Source of the DNA: Planctomycetaceae bacterium
GTDB taxonomy: Bacteria > Planctomycetota > Planctomycetia > Pirellulales > Pirellulaceae
Direction of reading: 5' to 3'
DNA: 64,000 nucleotides
Assembly: GCA_024642205.1 (NCBI GenBank)
Contig: JAHEBQ010000007.1
Location: forward strand, 62,001-126,000
Positions 63,638 to 64,000 of the stretch are shown one piece after another. Position numbers and translations under genes: made by a program. Under the pieces are notes generated by a model. That model was not told the DNA's origin and searched no databases. It saw nothing but the letters and a program-made list of their open reading frames with translations. Numbering within the stretch: position 1 is the first letter of the stretch; the number at the start of each line of letters is the position of its first letter.

Positions 63638-64000
63638 ATGATCAGCACCCAACTATCCTGTCGTGATCGTCATGAGTCGATCGGTATTTCCAAGGTATCA
63701 ACCTTTCAGCCACCCTGGATTTTGCCCAACGAATGGTTTGAATCGATTGCCAAGAAATTTGTCAAGCATACCGGTATCCTGCAACGACCGATTTCGATGG
63801 AAGACGAAGTGGCCCTGGCGATTCACGCAACCGAAAAACTGGTTCGGGATACAGGATGCGACATGCTCAATTGTGCGGGTCTGGTTTTCACATCTCCTTC
63901 GTTCGTGCCCATGCGAGTCGCCCGGGAATTGATGAACGCGGAGCGGGCCCGGCAGGAACAGCTGGATCTGGCTGTGCACCGATTTGTCCAGCGGATGGCG
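63638..64000 (+). CDS. Ketoacyl-ACP synthase III-like protein, 5' part
   Basis: The window ends inside this gene; 121 residues are visible. After an N-terminal stretch with QPPWILPNEWFESI, it has GILQRPISMEDEVALAIHATEKLVRDTG, then NCAGLVFTSPSFVPMRVARELM (in pieces), which resembles the early part of ketoacyl-ACP synthase III: the RR/EDE loop, the paired helix and the strand ending in the SPSFVP-type turn. The catalytic Cys would lie beyond the end. The ATG at 63638 has no strong binding site, so the start is provisional. Call is moderate because the C-terminal catalytic part is missing. Confidence 0.5.
   Translation, partial: MISTQLSCRDRHESIGISKVSTFQPPWILPNEWFESIAKKFVKHTGILQRPISMEDEVALAIHATEKLVRDTGCDMLNCAGLVFTSPSFVPMRVARELMNAERARQEQLDLAVHRFVQRMA

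Overview
The window (64 kb, moderate GC, almost no mobile DNA) looks like a chromosomal segment of a planctomycete, probably Pirellulales-like. This is inference from family content, not from a marker gene: an Na+-type N-ATPase operon, many universal stress proteins (Usp), a bacterial GOLPH3-like protein, a TIGR03067-like small secreted protein, a very large planctomycete-style membrane protein and several odd domain fusions. No rRNA, tRNA, CRISPR, transposase or phage gene was seen.

Layout. 1-9.4 kb: small secreted/membrane proteins, an alpha/beta hydrolase with an EF-hand loop, and an ABC ATPase/FtsX permease/HlyD exporter. 9.7-12.2 kb: a frameshifted receiver-domain gene, a cytochrome c'-like protein, a PH-like membrane protein and a DUF2267 protein. 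12.5-19.4 kb: a complete N-ATPase operon atpDCQRBEFAG. 19.9-37.9 kb: a dense stress/energy-limitation block with truncated haemoglobin, TrxC-type thioredoxin, six Usp genes, CBS-domain proteins, a DUF4404 protein, a K+ channel plus Ca2+-type P-ATPase, a ribosome hibernation factor, a Usp-GspE fusion ATPase, BON and Hsp20 proteins, a receiver-histidine kinase and an NtrC-type activator. 38-56 kb: an RND exporter, a glutaredoxin-CcdA/DsbD fusion, a prolyl oligopeptidase, a metalloprotease-cyclophilin fusion, a dihydroorotate dehydrogenase-like protein, a 1361-residue membrane protein and a fused ABC-2 exporter with its HlyD adaptor. 56.5-64 kb: an orphan Flp pilin, Rieske and GOLPH3-like proteins, another CBS protein, a formate/nitrite-type channel overlapping a kinase/ATPase fusion, an exo/endonuclease-phosphatase lipoprotein, and the 5' end of a ketoacyl-synthase-III-like gene.

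The main result is that the stress block and many outlying genes share one promoter type. Eleven sites match TGGCAY-N5-TTGCR exactly (the sigma-54 -24/-12 pattern), all in intergenic DNA and correctly oriented upstream of genes; at least seven more are near matches. By simple base-frequency arithmetic about 0.1 exact match would be expected in 128 kb of strand. Targets include the N-ATPase operon, usp genes, the hibernation factor, BON-hsp20, CBS proteins, the Usp-GspE fusion, the redox fusion protein, the DHOD-like enzyme, and the usp-usp-ntrC operon that encodes a sigma-54 activator. Two target promoters (Usp-GspE and BON-hsp20) also share a 22-nt element (19/22 identical) that is a candidate activator site. 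I read this as a sigma-54-controlled dormancy/energy-limitation regulon in which ion-motive force, ribosome protection, redox and chaperone functions are switched together by a locally encoded two-component system.
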